Origin: JAENVU01 sp046598395 | GTDB lineage: Bacteria > Actinomycetota > Acidimicrobiia > IMCC26256 > JAENVU01 | Reading direction: 5' to 3' | DNA length: 64,000 bases | NCBI GenBank assembly: GCA_046598395.1 | Contig: JBKJIQ010000003.1 | Location: 1-64,000 of the forward strand | Part shown: in pieces, positions 51,120-59,817 of the stretch | How positions within the stretch are numbered: the stretch's first letter is position 1 | How the letters are laid out: each line of letters begins with the position of its first letter | Translations under genes and position numbers: made by a program | Notes under the pieces: model-generated | The model's input: only the letters and a program-made list of their open reading frames with translations | Told to the model about the DNA's origin: nothing | Databases searched by the model: none

Positions 51120-52754
51120 GTGCCCAACGATCCGCTCGATGTCGTGGTGATCGGTGGGGGCCACAACGGTCTCGTTGCCGCCGGACTGCTGGCCAAACGC
51201 GGCGCGCGGGTCACCGTGCTCGAACGGCGCAGCGTTGTGGGTGGTGCCGCCATCACCGAACAGCCCTGGGGTCCCGACTTCAAGATGACCGCGTTGTCCT
51301 ACGTGGTCAGCCTGATGCCACCAACGATCCTGCGCGAACTCGAACTCGCGAAGCACGGTTACAAGATCCATCCCCAAGGCCCATACTTTGCGCCGCGGCC
51401 CGACGGTCCGGCGCTCCGACTCCCCGACGACCCCGCCGCGCGCCATTCCGAGATCGCGCGCTTCTCGGCCCGCGACGCGGACGCGTACCGGCAATGGGAA
51501 ACCTGGCTCGGCGGTCTCGCCGACGTACTCGCACCGCTGCTCACCGAAACCCCACCCCGGCTCGGGTCACATCGCGCCTCGGATCTCATCGCTGCGGGAA
51601 AGTTCGGCTGGCTCGCCCGCGATTGGGACGAACGCGCCATCGCCGATATCACGCGGCTCTTCACCATGAGCATCGCCGATCTCGTGGAGGAGCGATTCGA
51701 GTCCGACGCGATGCGCGGGGTGCTCTCGGTGAGTGGTGTCATCGGCACCTGGGCCGGTCCGCGATCAGCGGGCACCGCCTACGTGATGGCCCACCACAAG
51801 ATCGGCGACGTCGGCGATGGACAGATCGGGGCATGGGGATTCCCCGAAGGCGGCATGGGCGCCGTCACCGGGGCGCTGCGCGATGCCGCACTGTCATTCG
51901 GTGCCACCGTCCGCACGAACGTCGACGTCGCTCGCATCCTCGTGCATCACGGCGAGGCGCGCGGCGTGGTCACCGCCTCCGGCGAAGAGATCCGCGCCAA
52001 CTGCGTGATCGCCGCTACCCATCCTCAGATCACGTTTCTGCAACAACTCGACGCTTCGGAACTCCCTGACCAGTTCGTGGACGACATCAAACGATGGAAG
52101 ACCCGCAGCGGAACGGTGAAGGTCAACCTCGCGCTCGACCGACTTCCCGAGTTCCGTGCCGCGCCCGGGTTCGACCCCGACGTCCATGGCGGCACGATCG
52201 TGCTGGCTCCGAGCCTCGATCACGTGGAGAACGCATTTCAGGACGCGGTCGCCGGACGCGCCGCGGCCGCACCGTTTGCCGATATCTGCATTCCATCCGT
52301 CTTTGATCACACCCTCGCCCCCGAAGGCCAGCACGTGATGTCGATGTTCACGCAATGGGTGCCATGCGCGTGGAGCGCCGAGCCGCACTATGAGGAACTG
52401 GACGCCTACGCCGACCGGCTGATCGCGCAGGTCGAAGCAGTAGCACCCGGCTTCACCAGTTCGATTCTGCACCGCCAGGTCATCGGCCCGTACGACATGG
52501 AACACACCTACGGATTGGTTGGTGGGAACATCTTCCACGGCGAACTCTCACCCTCGCAGTTGTTCCACATGCGTCCGGCGCCGGGCTATGCCGACTACCG
52601 CACCCCGATCGCGGGTTTATACCAAGCGTCGAGCGCAACGCACGGCGGCGGTGGCGTGACCGGGATCCCCGGGCTCAAGGTGGTGGAACAGATCGTGCGC
52701 GACCGCTCCACCACGCGCGACCGCGTCCGCCGCGCCGTCTCCCGCCGCCCGTAG
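51120..52754 (+). CDS. FAD-dependent phytoene-desaturase-like oxidoreductase (PYROXD2/CrtI type)
   Basis: A 544-residue flavoprotein. V-V-V-I-G-G-G-H-N-G-L-V-A-A-G at the N-terminus binds the FAD ADP part, and E-R-R-S-V-V-G-G-A-A completes it; the C-terminal FAD contact is G-G-G-G-V-T-G-I-P-G. It belongs to the amine oxidase/CrtI-like group related to human PYROXD2. Substrate unknown; carotenoid genes are absent nearby. The start GTG 51120 follows the DUF2550 gene by 24 bp. It ends in front of a double hairpin that faces the convergent aminotransferase. Confidence 0.85.
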   Translation: MPNDPLDVVVIGGGHNGLVAAGLLAKRGARVTVLERRSVVGGAAITEQPWGPDFKMTALSYVVSLMPPTILRELELAKHGYKIHPQGPYFAPRPDGPALRLPDDPAARHSEIARFSARDADAYRQWETWLGGLADVLAPLLTETPPRLGSHRASDLIAAGKFGWLARDWDERAIADITRLFTMSIADLVEERFESDAMRGVLSVSGVIGTWAGPRSAGTAYVMAHHKIGDVGDGQIGAWGFPEGGMGAVTGALRDAALSFGATVRTNVDVARILVHHGEARGVVTASGEEIRANCVIAATHPQITFLQQLDASELPDQFVDDIKRWKTRSGTVKVNLALDRLPEFRAAPGFDPDVHGGTIVLAPSLDHVENAFQDAVAGRAAAAPFADICIPSVFDHTLAPEGQHVMSMFTQWVPCAWSAEPHYEELDAYADRLIAQVEAVAPGFTSSILHRQVIGPYDMEHTYGLVGGNIFHGELSPSQLFHMRPAPGYADYRTPIAGLYQASSATHGGGGVTGIPGLKVVEQIVRDRSTTRDRVRRAVSRRP

Positions 52755-52763
52755 CGCACCCAT

Positions 52764-52882
52764 CCTCGGCGTTTGTCGAGTAGGTGGCGCCCAGCGCACA
52801 CAGTCCGACAAGCGCCACGAACACCCCGAGGCGTTTGTCGAGTAGGTGGCGCAGAGCGCACACAATCCGACAAACACCGAGG
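52764..52882. terminator. Two related hairpins (tandem 62-bp repeat) between convergent genes
   Basis: A unit GGCGTTTGTCGAGTAGGTGG, continuing to CCGACAA, occurs at 52768-52811 and again at 52830-52872, period 62 bp. In each copy TTGTCG pairs with CGACAA. The outer ends CCTCGGCGTTTGTCG (52764-52778) and CGACAAACACCGAGG (52868-52882) also pair (14 of 15), so the block could fold as two hairpins or one long cruciform. It sits exactly between two convergent genes and is probably a two-way terminator. Confidence 0.7.
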
Positions 52883-52894
52883 TGGTGGAGGCGG

Positions 52895-54151
52895 TTAGGC
52901 GGTGGCGACGAGCGCGGCTGCGAAGGCCGCGAGGGCGCGAGCGATCTCCGGCTCGGTGACCACGAGCGGGGGCATCCAGCGCAGCACGTTGCCCGCAGTC
53001 CCGGCATTCATCAAGAGCAACTGGCCGTACTCGCGACAATGCGAAGCGATAGCTGCGACGCGCGGCGCGTCGGGTGCGCCGTCCACGGTCATGAGCTCAC
53101 ATCCCACCATGAGGCCCGGACCCCGAACGTCACCAAGCCCAGGATGCTCACGCGCCAGCGCCGTGAGACCGGCCCGCAACTGCTCACCCCGGGCGTTGAC
53201 GTTCTCCATGAAGCCCGGGGCGGTGAGCACGTCGATCGTCGCGAGGGCGGCTGCGCATCCGATGGGATTGCCGCCGTAGGTTCCACCGTGCGCGCCCACC
53301 GGCCAGCAGTTCATGATCGCGGCCGACGCACCGATCGCGGAGATCGGAAACCCCGATGCGATGCCCTTGGCCATCACGACGATGTCGGGATCCACACCCA
53401 TCGCATCGATCGCGAACATCGAACCCGTGCGGCCGAAGCCAGACTGCACCTCATCGGCCACGTACAGGATTCCGTGCTCCTCGCAACGCGCCTTAATGCC
53501 CTGCGCGAACCCGGCGGGCGCGGGCACGTACCCTCCTTCGCCGAGCACCGGTTCCATGACGATGGCCGCGGTCTCGCCGGGCGCGGTCTGCGACGCAAGT
53601 AATAGATCGAAGGCCACCAACGCCCGCACCGTTGCCTCGTCGTCGCTGATGCCGTCGCGGAACCCGTAGGGAAACGGTGCCACGAAGATGCCGCTGGGCA
53701 ACGGCTGGTATCCGGCGCGGTAGCCCGTCTTCGAGGTGGTCATCGCCATGGTGAGATGTGACCGACCGTGGAAAGAGCCCTGGAACACGATGATGTTCGG
53801 TCGTCCGGTGGCGTGCTTCGCGAGCTTCACCGCGGCCTCGGTGGCCTCCGCGCCGGAGTTGGCGAAGAAGAAGGTGTCGATCCCACTGGGCGAGATACCA
53901 GCGAGCCGTTCCGCGAGTTGTTCCAGCAGCGGGTGTCGATAGCAGTTGACCTGCGCGTGAATGAATCGCGCGGCTTGCTCCTGGATCGCGGCGACGACCG
54001 CCGGATGACAATGCCCGGTGCTCGTGACCGCGATTCCGCTGGTGAAGTCGAGGTACTCGGTGCCATCGGCCGTCGTGACCGTGCACCCGGAACCGGACAC
54101 CACCGCGAGGTCGGTGACTTGAAACCAAACGTCGGCAAGATGCGTTCCCAT
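52895..54151 (-). CDS. Class III aminotransferase (GABA/beta-amino acid type)
   Basis: A 418-residue PLP enzyme. A-N-S-G-A-E-A, F-H-G-R-S-H for PLP phosphate and ring stacking, E-P-V-L-G-E-G-G and D-E-V-Q-S-G-F-G-R-T-G are typical, and the Schiff-base Lys is in V-M-A-K-G-I-A-S-G. G-G-T-Y-G-G-N-P matches 4-aminobutyrate aminotransferases. It would transfer amino groups to a 2-oxo acid. ATG 54151 gives normal length. The gene lies next to a cupin dioxygenase-like and a leucine/valine dehydrogenase-like gene, suggesting amino-acid breakdown. Confidence 0.9.
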   Translation of the reverse strand: MGTHLADVWFQVTDLAVVSGSGCTVTTADGTEYLDFTSGIAVTSTGHCHPAVVAAIQEQAARFIHAQVNCYRHPLLEQLAERLAGISPSGIDTFFFANSGAEATEAAVKLAKHATGRPNIIVFQGSFHGRSHLTMAMTTSKTGYRAGYQPLPSGIFVAPFPYGFRDGISDDEATVRALVAFDLLLASQTAPGETAAIVMEPVLGEGGYVPAPAGFAQGIKARCEEHGILYVADEVQSGFGRTGSMFAIDAMGVDPDIVVMAKGIASGFPISAIGASAAIMNCWPVGAHGGTYGGNPIGCAAALATIDVLTAPGFMENVNARGEQLRAGLTALAREHPGLGDVRGPGLMVGCELMTVDGAPDAPRVAAIASHCREYGQLLLMNAGTAGNVLRWMPPLVVTEPEIARALAAFAAALVATA

Positions 54152-54185
54152 GGGCGCGCAGGCTACGCGCCCACGGCACTTCTAG

Positions 54186-54734
54186 CTACGGCTCGAGCGC
54201 CCAGGCCGCGTTGGCGTCTGCGAAGAGCTGGAGCGTGCCGTTCATATCGCGCGGCCGTTCCTCGAGACTTTCTGCATCCCACTCGGAACGCTGGGCGTCG
54301 AAGAAATCGCCGCCGTACACGTGGAGCGCGACGGCGTATTCACGCCGCGGATTGGCCACGGCGTGGATCGCGTCGTGACCCATCACCAGCACGTCGCCCG
54401 CTACGAGTTCGCGCCCGCCACTCGGCTCCAACCCGTGATCGCCGCGCCGGAAGAACGAATTGTCCTCCTGGCCGCCGTACATGCCGACGACCGCGAACAT
54501 CGCGTGCTCGTGTGGGTTCAACTTCATGCCGGGAGTCCAAGCCAGGTGGAGGACCGTGAGGTCTGGGGCGCGGTGCAACACCAAGATGCCGCCCTCGGTG
54601 ATCGGACCAATTGCGGTGCTCAACGCAACCGGGTCGCTGACCAGCTCCGTGACGGCATCGCGCACCGCAAGCTGGGGCGTGTGCTCGCCGATCGCCTGCA
54701 CACAACGGTCCACGATCGCATCGGTGTCGAGCAC
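54186..54734 (-). CDS. Cupin, cysteine-dioxygenase-like
   Basis: A 182-residue single cupin. P-H-E-H near residue 74 and M-G-H-D-A-I-H-A-V near residue 120 give three histidines for iron, as in thiol dioxygenases of the cysteine or 3-mercaptopropionate type. There is no Cys-Tyr crosslink position that I can identify. It could oxidise a thiol to a sulfinate. GTG 54734 is the first usable start; the gene is 24 bp downstream of the leucine/valine dehydrogenase-like stop and 34 bp upstream of the aminotransferase start, all on the same strand. Confidence 0.65.
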   Translation of the reverse strand: MLDTDAIVDRCVQAIGEHTPQLAVRDAVTELVSDPVALSTAIGPITEGGILVLHRAPDLTVLHLAWTPGMKLNPHEHAMFAVVGMYGGQEDNSFFRRGDHGLEPSGGRELVAGDVLVMGHDAIHAVANPRREYAVALHVYGGDFFDAQRSEWDAESLEERPRDMNGTLQLFADANAAWALEP

Positions 54735-54758
54735 GCCTCGGAGCCTACGACTCCCGAT

Positions 54759-55883
54759 CTAGCGAGGCCGGAGGTTCGTGAGTGGGCGGCCGTACGTCCA
54801 CGCCGCGGGGTCGCCCGGCTGCCACCGTCCGGAACCGAAGGGATGCTCCGCGATGCGATCACGGGCCATGCGCTCAGCGGCGCGACCCGGCGGAACCGAC
54901 CATTCCCGTCCCATCGCGAACACCTTGGCGGTGGTGTCCTCGATGCGGGCCGTCGACGCGATCGCCTGATCACGCGAATACCCGCCGAACTCTTGCGCGA
55001 TATTGAGGACTCCACCGGCGTTGACCACGAAGTCGGGTGCGTACAGGATCCCGAGCGCCCCAAGCGCGTCGTCCATCGCTTCTGATCCGAGTTGGTTATT
55101 CGCGCCGCCACAAATCACCTCACACCGGAGAGCCTCGATCGTGGTCTCGGTCACGACCGCGCCGAGCGCGCAGGGCGCGAGCACATCACATTCGGCACCC
55201 AGCGCCGCATCTGGCGCAAGGACTGCAACACCAAGCTCGGTGCCCACGGCCTGCGCGCGCGCCGAGTCGAGGTCACAGATCGATACCCGTGCGCCGTCCG
55301 CGACGAGCGACCGCGCCAAACTCGACCCGACCTTTCCTGCGCCCTGAATCACCACGTGGCGGTCGGCCAGCGAGGTGTTCCCCCATCGGTTCTGCGCGGC
55401 GGCGCGCATTCCGGCCCACACGCCAAACGAAGTGATCGGCGACGGGTCCCCCGATCCGCCCTTCGACTCGCTCACGCCCGTGACCCATGGCGTGAACTCG
55501 GCGATTCCGTCCATGTCGGCCGTCGTTGCGCCCACGTCTTCGGCCGCGAGGTAGCGCCCGCCGAGTTCGTGGATGGCGCGCCCGAGGACCTCGAGCTGAC
55601 CGGGCGTGCGCACCGCCGAAGGGTCGTCCCACTGTACGACCGCCTTGCCGCCGCCGAGCGGCAACCCCGCGACCGCATCCTTGAGCGACATTGCTTCTGC
55701 CAGCCGGAGTGCGTCTGCGACCATCGCGTCGTCATCGGCGTAGTGCCAGAACCGGATTCCACCGAGCGCCGGACCGAGCGCGGTGGAATGAATCGCGATC
55801 ACGGCCCGGATGCCCGCATCGGCATCGACGACGCGCACCACCTGCTCGTGACCGGCCGCCGTCTCCAACTCAGTGATCTCCAC
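54759..55883 (-). CDS. Leucine/valine dehydrogenase (Glu/Leu/Phe/Val family)
   Basis: A 374-residue amino acid dehydrogenase. G-G-I-R-F is the substrate site; catalytic Lys lies in L-P-L-G-G-G-K-A-V; the Asp in A-E-D-V-G; the Rossmann loop is I-Q-G-A-G-K-V-G. It deaminates branched-chain amino acids with NAD+. GTG 55883 was chosen because it gives the usual 360-375 residues; the frame upstream is proline- and arginine-rich and overlaps msrB. It likely supplies branched 2-oxo acids for breakdown together with the following genes. Confidence 0.87.
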   Translation of the reverse strand: MEITELETAAGHEQVVRVVDADAGIRAVIAIHSTALGPALGGIRFWHYADDDAMVADALRLAEAMSLKDAVAGLPLGGGKAVVQWDDPSAVRTPGQLEVLGRAIHELGGRYLAAEDVGATTADMDGIAEFTPWVTGVSESKGGSGDPSPITSFGVWAGMRAAAQNRWGNTSLADRHVVIQGAGKVGSSLARSLVADGARVSICDLDSARAQAVGTELGVAVLAPDAALGAECDVLAPCALGAVVTETTIEALRCEVICGGANNQLGSEAMDDALGALGILYAPDFVVNAGGVLNIAQEFGGYSRDQAIASTARIEDTTAKVFAMGREWSVPPGRAAERMARDRIAEHPFGSGRWQPGDPAAWTYGRPLTNLRPR

Positions 55884-55918
55884 GCGCCGGACTGTAGGTG
55901 GCGTCGGTCGATCCGGTC

Positions 55919-56329
55919 CTACGAGTCGGCAGGGTCGAGGTCGAGTGCGAGGGAGTTCACGCAGTAGCGAAGGCCGGTGGGTCCGGGTCCGTCGGGGAAC
56001 ACGTGACCCAGGTGACCACCACAGCGGGCGCACAGCACTTCAGTCCGGACCATGCCGTGAGCCGCATCAGTGCGCTCTTCGATCGCGCCTTCCTTGGCCG
56101 CGGCCCAAAACGATGGCCAGCCACTGCCGGAATGGAACTTGGTATCGGAAGAAAACAGCTCGGCCTGGCAGCCCGCACACCGATAGGTCCCGGGATCCTC
56201 CACATCGGTGTATTCGCCGGTGAACGCCCCCTCGGTGGCCGCTCGGCGCAACACGGCGTACTGATCGGGACGCAACCGGGCGCGCCAATCGTCATCGGTG
56301 AGGGTGCTGGGGTCCACGGCATCAGTCAT
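55919..56329 (-). CDS. msrB: Peptide-methionine (R)-S-oxide reductase
   Basis: A 136-residue MsrB. Zinc cysteines C51/C54 and C100/C103, the S-G-S-G-W-P-S-F segment and the catalytic Cys123 in R-Y-C-V-N-S are all in place. No resolving Cys in the N-terminal part is seen, so thioredoxin or mycothiol probably reduces it. It repairs oxidised methionine in proteins. ATG 56329 starts it; it is divergent from the response regulator gene with 83 bp between starts. Confidence 0.95.
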   Translation of the reverse strand: MTDAVDPSTLTDDDWRARLRPDQYAVLRRAATEGAFTGEYTDVEDPGTYRCAGCQAELFSSDTKFHSGSGWPSFWAAAKEGAIEERTDAAHGMVRTEVLCARCGGHLGHVFPDGPGPTGLRYCVNSLALDLDPADS

Positions 56330-56348
56330 TTCCCTAGGTTACGGGCTC

Positions 56349-56406
56349 ATCTCCACACAATCTCCACAGTCCGAGGCCCACACCCTCACCTGCCCATTCG
56401 TATCCT
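56349..56406 (+). promoter_or_regulatory. 11-bp-period direct repeats and -10 box before the two-component operon
   Basis: ATCTCCACA occurs at 56349-56357 and 56360-56368, exactly 11 bp apart, the spacing used by dimers of OmpR/PhoB-type regulators. TATCCT at 56401-56406 lies 6 nt before the GTG start at 56413, so the mRNA is probably leaderless. Together this suggests autoregulation of the response regulator. Confidence 0.45.
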
Positions 56407-56412
56407 TGTCAC

Positions 56413-57162
56413 GTGCCTTCGACCACCGTCTTCGCGCCCGCAGCGCGAACGATCCTCGTGGTTGAGGACGAAGCACCCATCGCCGATGCGGTGGCCGCCC
56501 GGCTCCGCTCCGAGGGTTATCTCGTGGAAATCGCGTCCGATGGTCCCGATGGCGTGCGCCGCTGCCAGGAACTTCGCCCCGATCTCGTGGTCCTCGACCT
56601 CATGCTTCCCGGTCTCGACGGCCTCGAAGTCTGTGAACGAATCCAAGCCGACCGACCCGTTCCGGTCCTGATGCTCACCGCCCGTGACTCCGAACGCGAT
56701 CTTCTCGTGGGCCTCAGCGTGGGCGCAGACGACTACATGACGAAGCCGTTCAGCAGTCGTGAACTCGTCGCTCGCATTCACGCGCTGCTGCGCCGAGTCG
56801 AACGATCCCGCGCCGACGGCGCCGACGGCTCCGCCAAGGTGCGAGCAACCCTCGAAGTCGGTGCAATCGCGATCGACCCCGCCACTCGCCGTGTGCATCA
56901 CACCGGCGAACAGGTACACCTCACACCTACGGAGTTCGATCTCGTCCTCTTCCTCGCCGAAACCCCCGGAGCGGTCTTCACCCGTGAAGATCTCCTGGAG
57001 CAGGTTTGGGGTTACGACATCGCGTCGGGGGTGCGGACCGTCGACTCCCACGTGCGTGCGCTGCGGCGCAAGCTCGGCAACGACGTGATCAGAACCGTGC
57101 ACGGCGTGGGCTACGCCTTCGGCGACGCGTCGGCGGACCCTGCGCCCGACGAGCCCGCATGA
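56413..57162 (+). CDS. OmpR/PhoB-family response regulator
   Basis: A 249-residue regulator. The receiver has E18/D19 acidic pocket, phosphoacceptor D62 in V-L-D-L-M-L-P-G and a Lys in M-T-K-P-F. The C-terminal winged helix contains L-T-P-T-E-F-D-L-V, V-D-S-H-V-R-A-L-R-R-K-L and V-H-G-V-G-Y. GTG 56413 is used; the first 12 residues are extra. It overlaps the histidine kinase start by 4 bp, and the kinase overlaps ribB, so all three form one unit. Confidence 0.93.
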   Translation: MPSTTVFAPAARTILVVEDEAPIADAVAARLRSEGYLVEIASDGPDGVRRCQELRPDLVVLDLMLPGLDGLEVCERIQADRPVPVLMLTARDSERDLLVGLSVGADDYMTKPFSSRELVARIHALLRRVERSRADGADGSAKVRATLEVGAIAIDPATRRVHHTGEQVHLTPTEFDLVLFLAETPGAVFTREDLLEQVWGYDIASGVRTVDSHVRALRRKLGNDVIRTVHGVGYAFGDASADPAPDEPA

Positions 57163-58226
57163 GCCGCATGCGTCAAGTCCCCCACGTACCCGACCGCCCG
57201 CTCGACGCGCTCACGTCTATCAAGGTAAAGCTCGCGACCCTGATCGTCGGCGCCGTGAGCATCACGGTTTTTGTCTTTTGGTTCGGCGTTCGCATCCTCC
57301 ATCTCTGGGCCAGCCTGGCGGGCATCATCGCCGCCGCCTTTGCGCTCCTGCTCGTGAGCCGCTTGGCGCGCGGCATGACGTCTCCGTTGCGCGAGATGGC
57401 CGCCGCGACCCAAGCGATGGCGAAGGGGGACTACACCCAGCGCATCACCGCCACGTCTCACGACGAAGTTGGTCGCCTCGCCAGTGCGTTCAATCAGATG
57501 GCGGGTGAACTTGCCGAGACCGACCGAGTTCGCCGCGATCTTGTGGCGAACGTGAGTCACGAGCTGCGCACACCGCTCACCGCGCTGCAGGCCACGCTCG
57601 AGAACCTCGTCGACGGAGTTGCCGCCGCGGATCCCAAGACTTTGCAAACCATGCTCAATCAAGTGGAGCGTCTGGGACGGCTCGTGGCCCAGCTCCTCGA
57701 CCTCTCCCGCCTCGAAGCGGGCACCGACCCTCTCGACCGCCATGCATTCGCGGTCGAACCCGTGCTCGCCCATGCGGTGCGCGAACAGGAGCTCAACGAC
57801 GCGGGCATCGCGATCGAAATGAGCGTGGACGATCACGACCTGGCTGCCGACGGCGACCCCGAACGCGTGCACCAAGTGGTGGCCAACCTGCTCGAGAACG
57901 CCGTGCGCCACTCTCCACGCGGCGCCTCCGTCCAGGTCCGAGCGCATCGCACCAGCACCGGCGTCACGATCGAAGTGCTCGACGAAGGTCCGGGCATCGC
58001 GGCCGTCGACGCGCAGCGTGTGTTCGAACGCTTCTACCGTGCCGATACGGCACGGGCATCATCTGATGGCGGCGCCGGGCTCGGCCTCGCCATCGCCCGA
58101 TGGATTGTCGACCTGCACGGCGGCGACATCCACCCCGAACCCCGCGAGCCGCACGGTTGTCGAATGGTGGTCACTCTGCCGCGCGCTTCATCGCAACTCA
58201 GCCCGACCCGGGAGGTCATCCAATGA
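57159..58226 (+). CDS. Sensor histidine kinase with very short extracytoplasmic part
   Basis: A 355-residue kinase. Two membrane helices (about 24-44 and 48-68) are separated by only a few residues, so there is no periplasmic sensor domain. A HAMP region (S-P-L-R-E-M...R-L-A-S-A-F-N-Q-M) leads to the phospho-acceptor H134 in V-S-H-E-L-R-T-P. ATPase boxes N-L-L-E-N-A-V-R-H, D-E-G-P-G-I and G-G-A-G-L-G-L-A-I complete it. It probably senses a membrane or cytoplasmic signal. Both ends overlap neighbours by 4 bp. Confidence 0.92.
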   Translation: MSRMRQVPHVPDRPLDALTSIKVKLATLIVGAVSITVFVFWFGVRILHLWASLAGIIAAAFALLLVSRLARGMTSPLREMAAATQAMAKGDYTQRITATSHDEVGRLASAFNQMAGELAETDRVRRDLVANVSHELRTPLTALQATLENLVDGVAAADPKTLQTMLNQVERLGRLVAQLLDLSRLEAGTDPLDRHAFAVEPVLAHAVREQELNDAGIAIEMSVDDHDLAADGDPERVHQVVANLLENAVRHSPRGASVQVRAHRTSTGVTIEVLDEGPGIAAVDAQRVFERFYRADTARASSDGGAGLGLAIARWIVDLHGGDIHPEPREPHGCRMVVTLPRASSQLSPTREVIQ

Positions 58227-58888
58227 ACTTCGCAACGATCGACGATGCCCTACGCCGTATTCGTCGTGGCGAGATGGTGCTCGTTGCCGACGACGAGGAC
58301 CGCGAGAACGAAGGCGACCTCACGATGGCTGCCGAATGGGTCACGCCCGAAGCGATCAACTTCATGTTGCGCTGGGCGCGCGGACTCGTGTGTATGCCCA
58401 CGCATCCGAGCTATCTGGACCGCCTCGAGATTCCCCCGATGGTGCCGCCGGATGTTGCCGGCAACGACACGCCGTTTGCGATCTCGATCGACCACGTGGA
58501 CGCGGGGAGCGGTATCGGCGCAGCCGATCGGGCGCACACCGTGCGACGGTTCCTGGATCCCACCGCCACACCGGAAGAGTTTCTCCGGCCCGGTCATGTG
58601 TTCCCGCTGCGGGCTCGGAGCCGCGGCGTCCTCGAACGCCGCGGTCACACCGAAGCCGCGATTGACCTCGCGCGCCTCGCGGGCCTCCCGCCCGTCGCGG
58701 TGATCTGCGAGGTCTTGCACGACGACGGTTCGCCCGCTCGCATGCCCTTCCTGCAACTGTTCGCCGAAGAGCATCGCATCGCGATCATCTCGGTGGCTCA
58801 GCTCGTGGACCACATCGAGGCCAACGGCTCGGCAGTCGCCGACGGCCAGCTCGCCGCCTCCGCCGGCCGCGCCCCCCTGCTCCTCTAA
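58223..58888 (+). CDS. ribB: 3,4-dihydroxy-2-butanone 4-phosphate synthase
   Basis: A 221-residue RibB. D-D-E-D-R-E-N-E-G-D-L at residues 23-33 contains the acidic metal ligands; a G-I-G-A-A-D-R-A-H-T segment and R-P-G-H-V-F-P-L bind ribulose-5-phosphate. It makes the four-carbon unit for riboflavin. No RibA domain is fused, although most actinobacteria carry RibBA. No FMN riboswitch is seen; instead the gene overlaps the histidine kinase stop by 4 bp, so a two-component system may control this step. Confidence 0.92.
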   Translation: MNFATIDDALRRIRRGEMVLVADDEDRENEGDLTMAAEWVTPEAINFMLRWARGLVCMPTHPSYLDRLEIPPMVPPDVAGNDTPFAISIDHVDAGSGIGAADRAHTVRRFLDPTATPEEFLRPGHVFPLRARSRGVLERRGHTEAAIDLARLAGLPPVAVICEVLHDDGSPARMPFLQLFAEEHRIAIISVAQLVDHIEANGSAVADGQLAASAGRAPLLL

Positions 58889-58916
58889 CCCAACGCAGAC
58901 GGCACCAAAGCCAAAT

Positions 58917-59165
58917 TTAGACTTCTTCGCCTACTTCTCTGAGTGCGGCGGCGATCGCGGCGCGCAGGCGTCGGGCGGTGTCCGGGGCAAGATGGGCCAC
59001 GAGGCCGTAGCCCGCGCCGCCGCGCTCCTCCAAGGTCAGACTCACGCGCGGTTCGCCGTCATCCGATGCGCCGGGGTCGTCACTGAGCCCCACCATCCAC
59101 GAGATCGGCGGGAACTCGTCGTCGGACGGATGATCATCAAGGGAGTCGTCAATCGAACGCCGCAT
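58917..59165 (-). CDS. Small hypothetical protein
   Basis: An 82-residue acidic protein: an Asp-rich start (S-I-D-D-S-L-D-D-H-P-S-D-D), a central strand region (R-V-S-L-T-L-E-E-R), and a C-terminal helix A-R-R-L-R-A-A-I-A-A-A-L. No family recognised. ATG 59165 is the most likely start. It lies 29 bp after the ribB stop, on the opposite strand, and 37 bp after the end of the TIGR03086-like gene, with which it may be co-transcribed. Confidence 0.55.
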   Translation of the reverse strand: MRRSIDDSLDDHPSDDEFPPISWMVGLSDDPGASDDGEPRVSLTLEERGGAGYGLVAHLAPDTARRLRAAIAAALREVGEEV

Positions 59166-59202
59166 GACGCGCACCATACCGGGAGCGCGCCACCGGAACT
59201 CG

Positions 59203-59757
59203 CTACGGCTGCCGGCCGAGAAACGCAACGATCTGGTGGGTCAGGCAGGCGTCGGCTCCAACCGGAACCACAGGATTGAAACCGGCGAATCCCCGTATCT
59301 CATCGGTGACCACCATCTGGCACGCTCCCATGACCGCAGCCGCCAGATCGGCGGAAAGCTCTTCCGGTTGGCCTGTGGCTCGCGCGATATCCCATGAATG
59401 TGCCGCGGTGTCGAGCAGATTGATACTCGCACCGACCATGGCCGGCATGGGACCCGCACCGACGTTGACCTCTCCATCAAGGCCGGAACTGCGCCAGGCG
59501 GCGAGCGTGCTCTGCGCAACAGCCCGGAACTGAGCGCCGAGATCAGCATCCAGATTCGTGGCGTTGACGTCGGCCAGAAGCTCGTCCCCGCGAACGCCGC
59601 AGCCCATGTTGGTCACCACTCCCACGGTGTGCGCGAGCAGATCGCGCACCGCCCAATCGGCGCAGGGCGTCGGAGCATCGAGTTGGTCGGGACGGACTCC
59701 CGCAATCACCGAACCGGTGTGATCGAAGGTGGCGGCCAGGGCATCGAGCAGGTCCAT
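59203..59757 (-). CDS. TIGR03086-like DinB/mycothiol-dependent maleylpyruvate isomerase-fold protein
   Basis: A 184-residue helical protein. P-T-P-C-A-D-W-A-V-R-D-L-L-A-H-T matches the metal-binding helix start of the TIGR03086 group, and A-A-H-S-W-D-I-A-R-A-T-G carries the H-x-x-D metal ligands. Such proteins belong to the DinB superfamily and may use mycothiol. It is divergent from the ArsR gene; the 59-bp gap holds an inverted repeat that can regulate both. Confidence 0.85.
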   Translation of the reverse strand: MDLLDALAATFDHTGSVIAGVRPDQLDAPTPCADWAVRDLLAHTVGVVTNMGCGVRGDELLADVNATNLDADLGAQFRAVAQSTLAAWRSSGLDGEVNVGAGPMPAMVGASINLLDTAAHSWDIARATGQPEELSADLAAAVMGACQMVVTDEIRGFAGFNPVVPVGADACLTHQIVAFLGRQP

Positions 59758-59799
59758 TTCGAATCTCCGTCATTGGTCGGCTTGCATTCACAGTGCATC

Positions 59800-59817
59800 T
59801 GTAAGAAGATGCTTACA
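59800..59817. promoter_or_regulatory. Inverted repeat operator overlapping the ArsR start
   Basis: TGTAAG (59800-59805) and CTTACA (59812-59817) form 6-bp arms around a 6-bp centre; the last base is the A of the ArsR ATG. A second overlapping pair GCATCT...AGATGC is also present. Binding of the ArsR dimer would block both this gene and the divergent TIGR03086-like gene. Confidence 0.6.
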
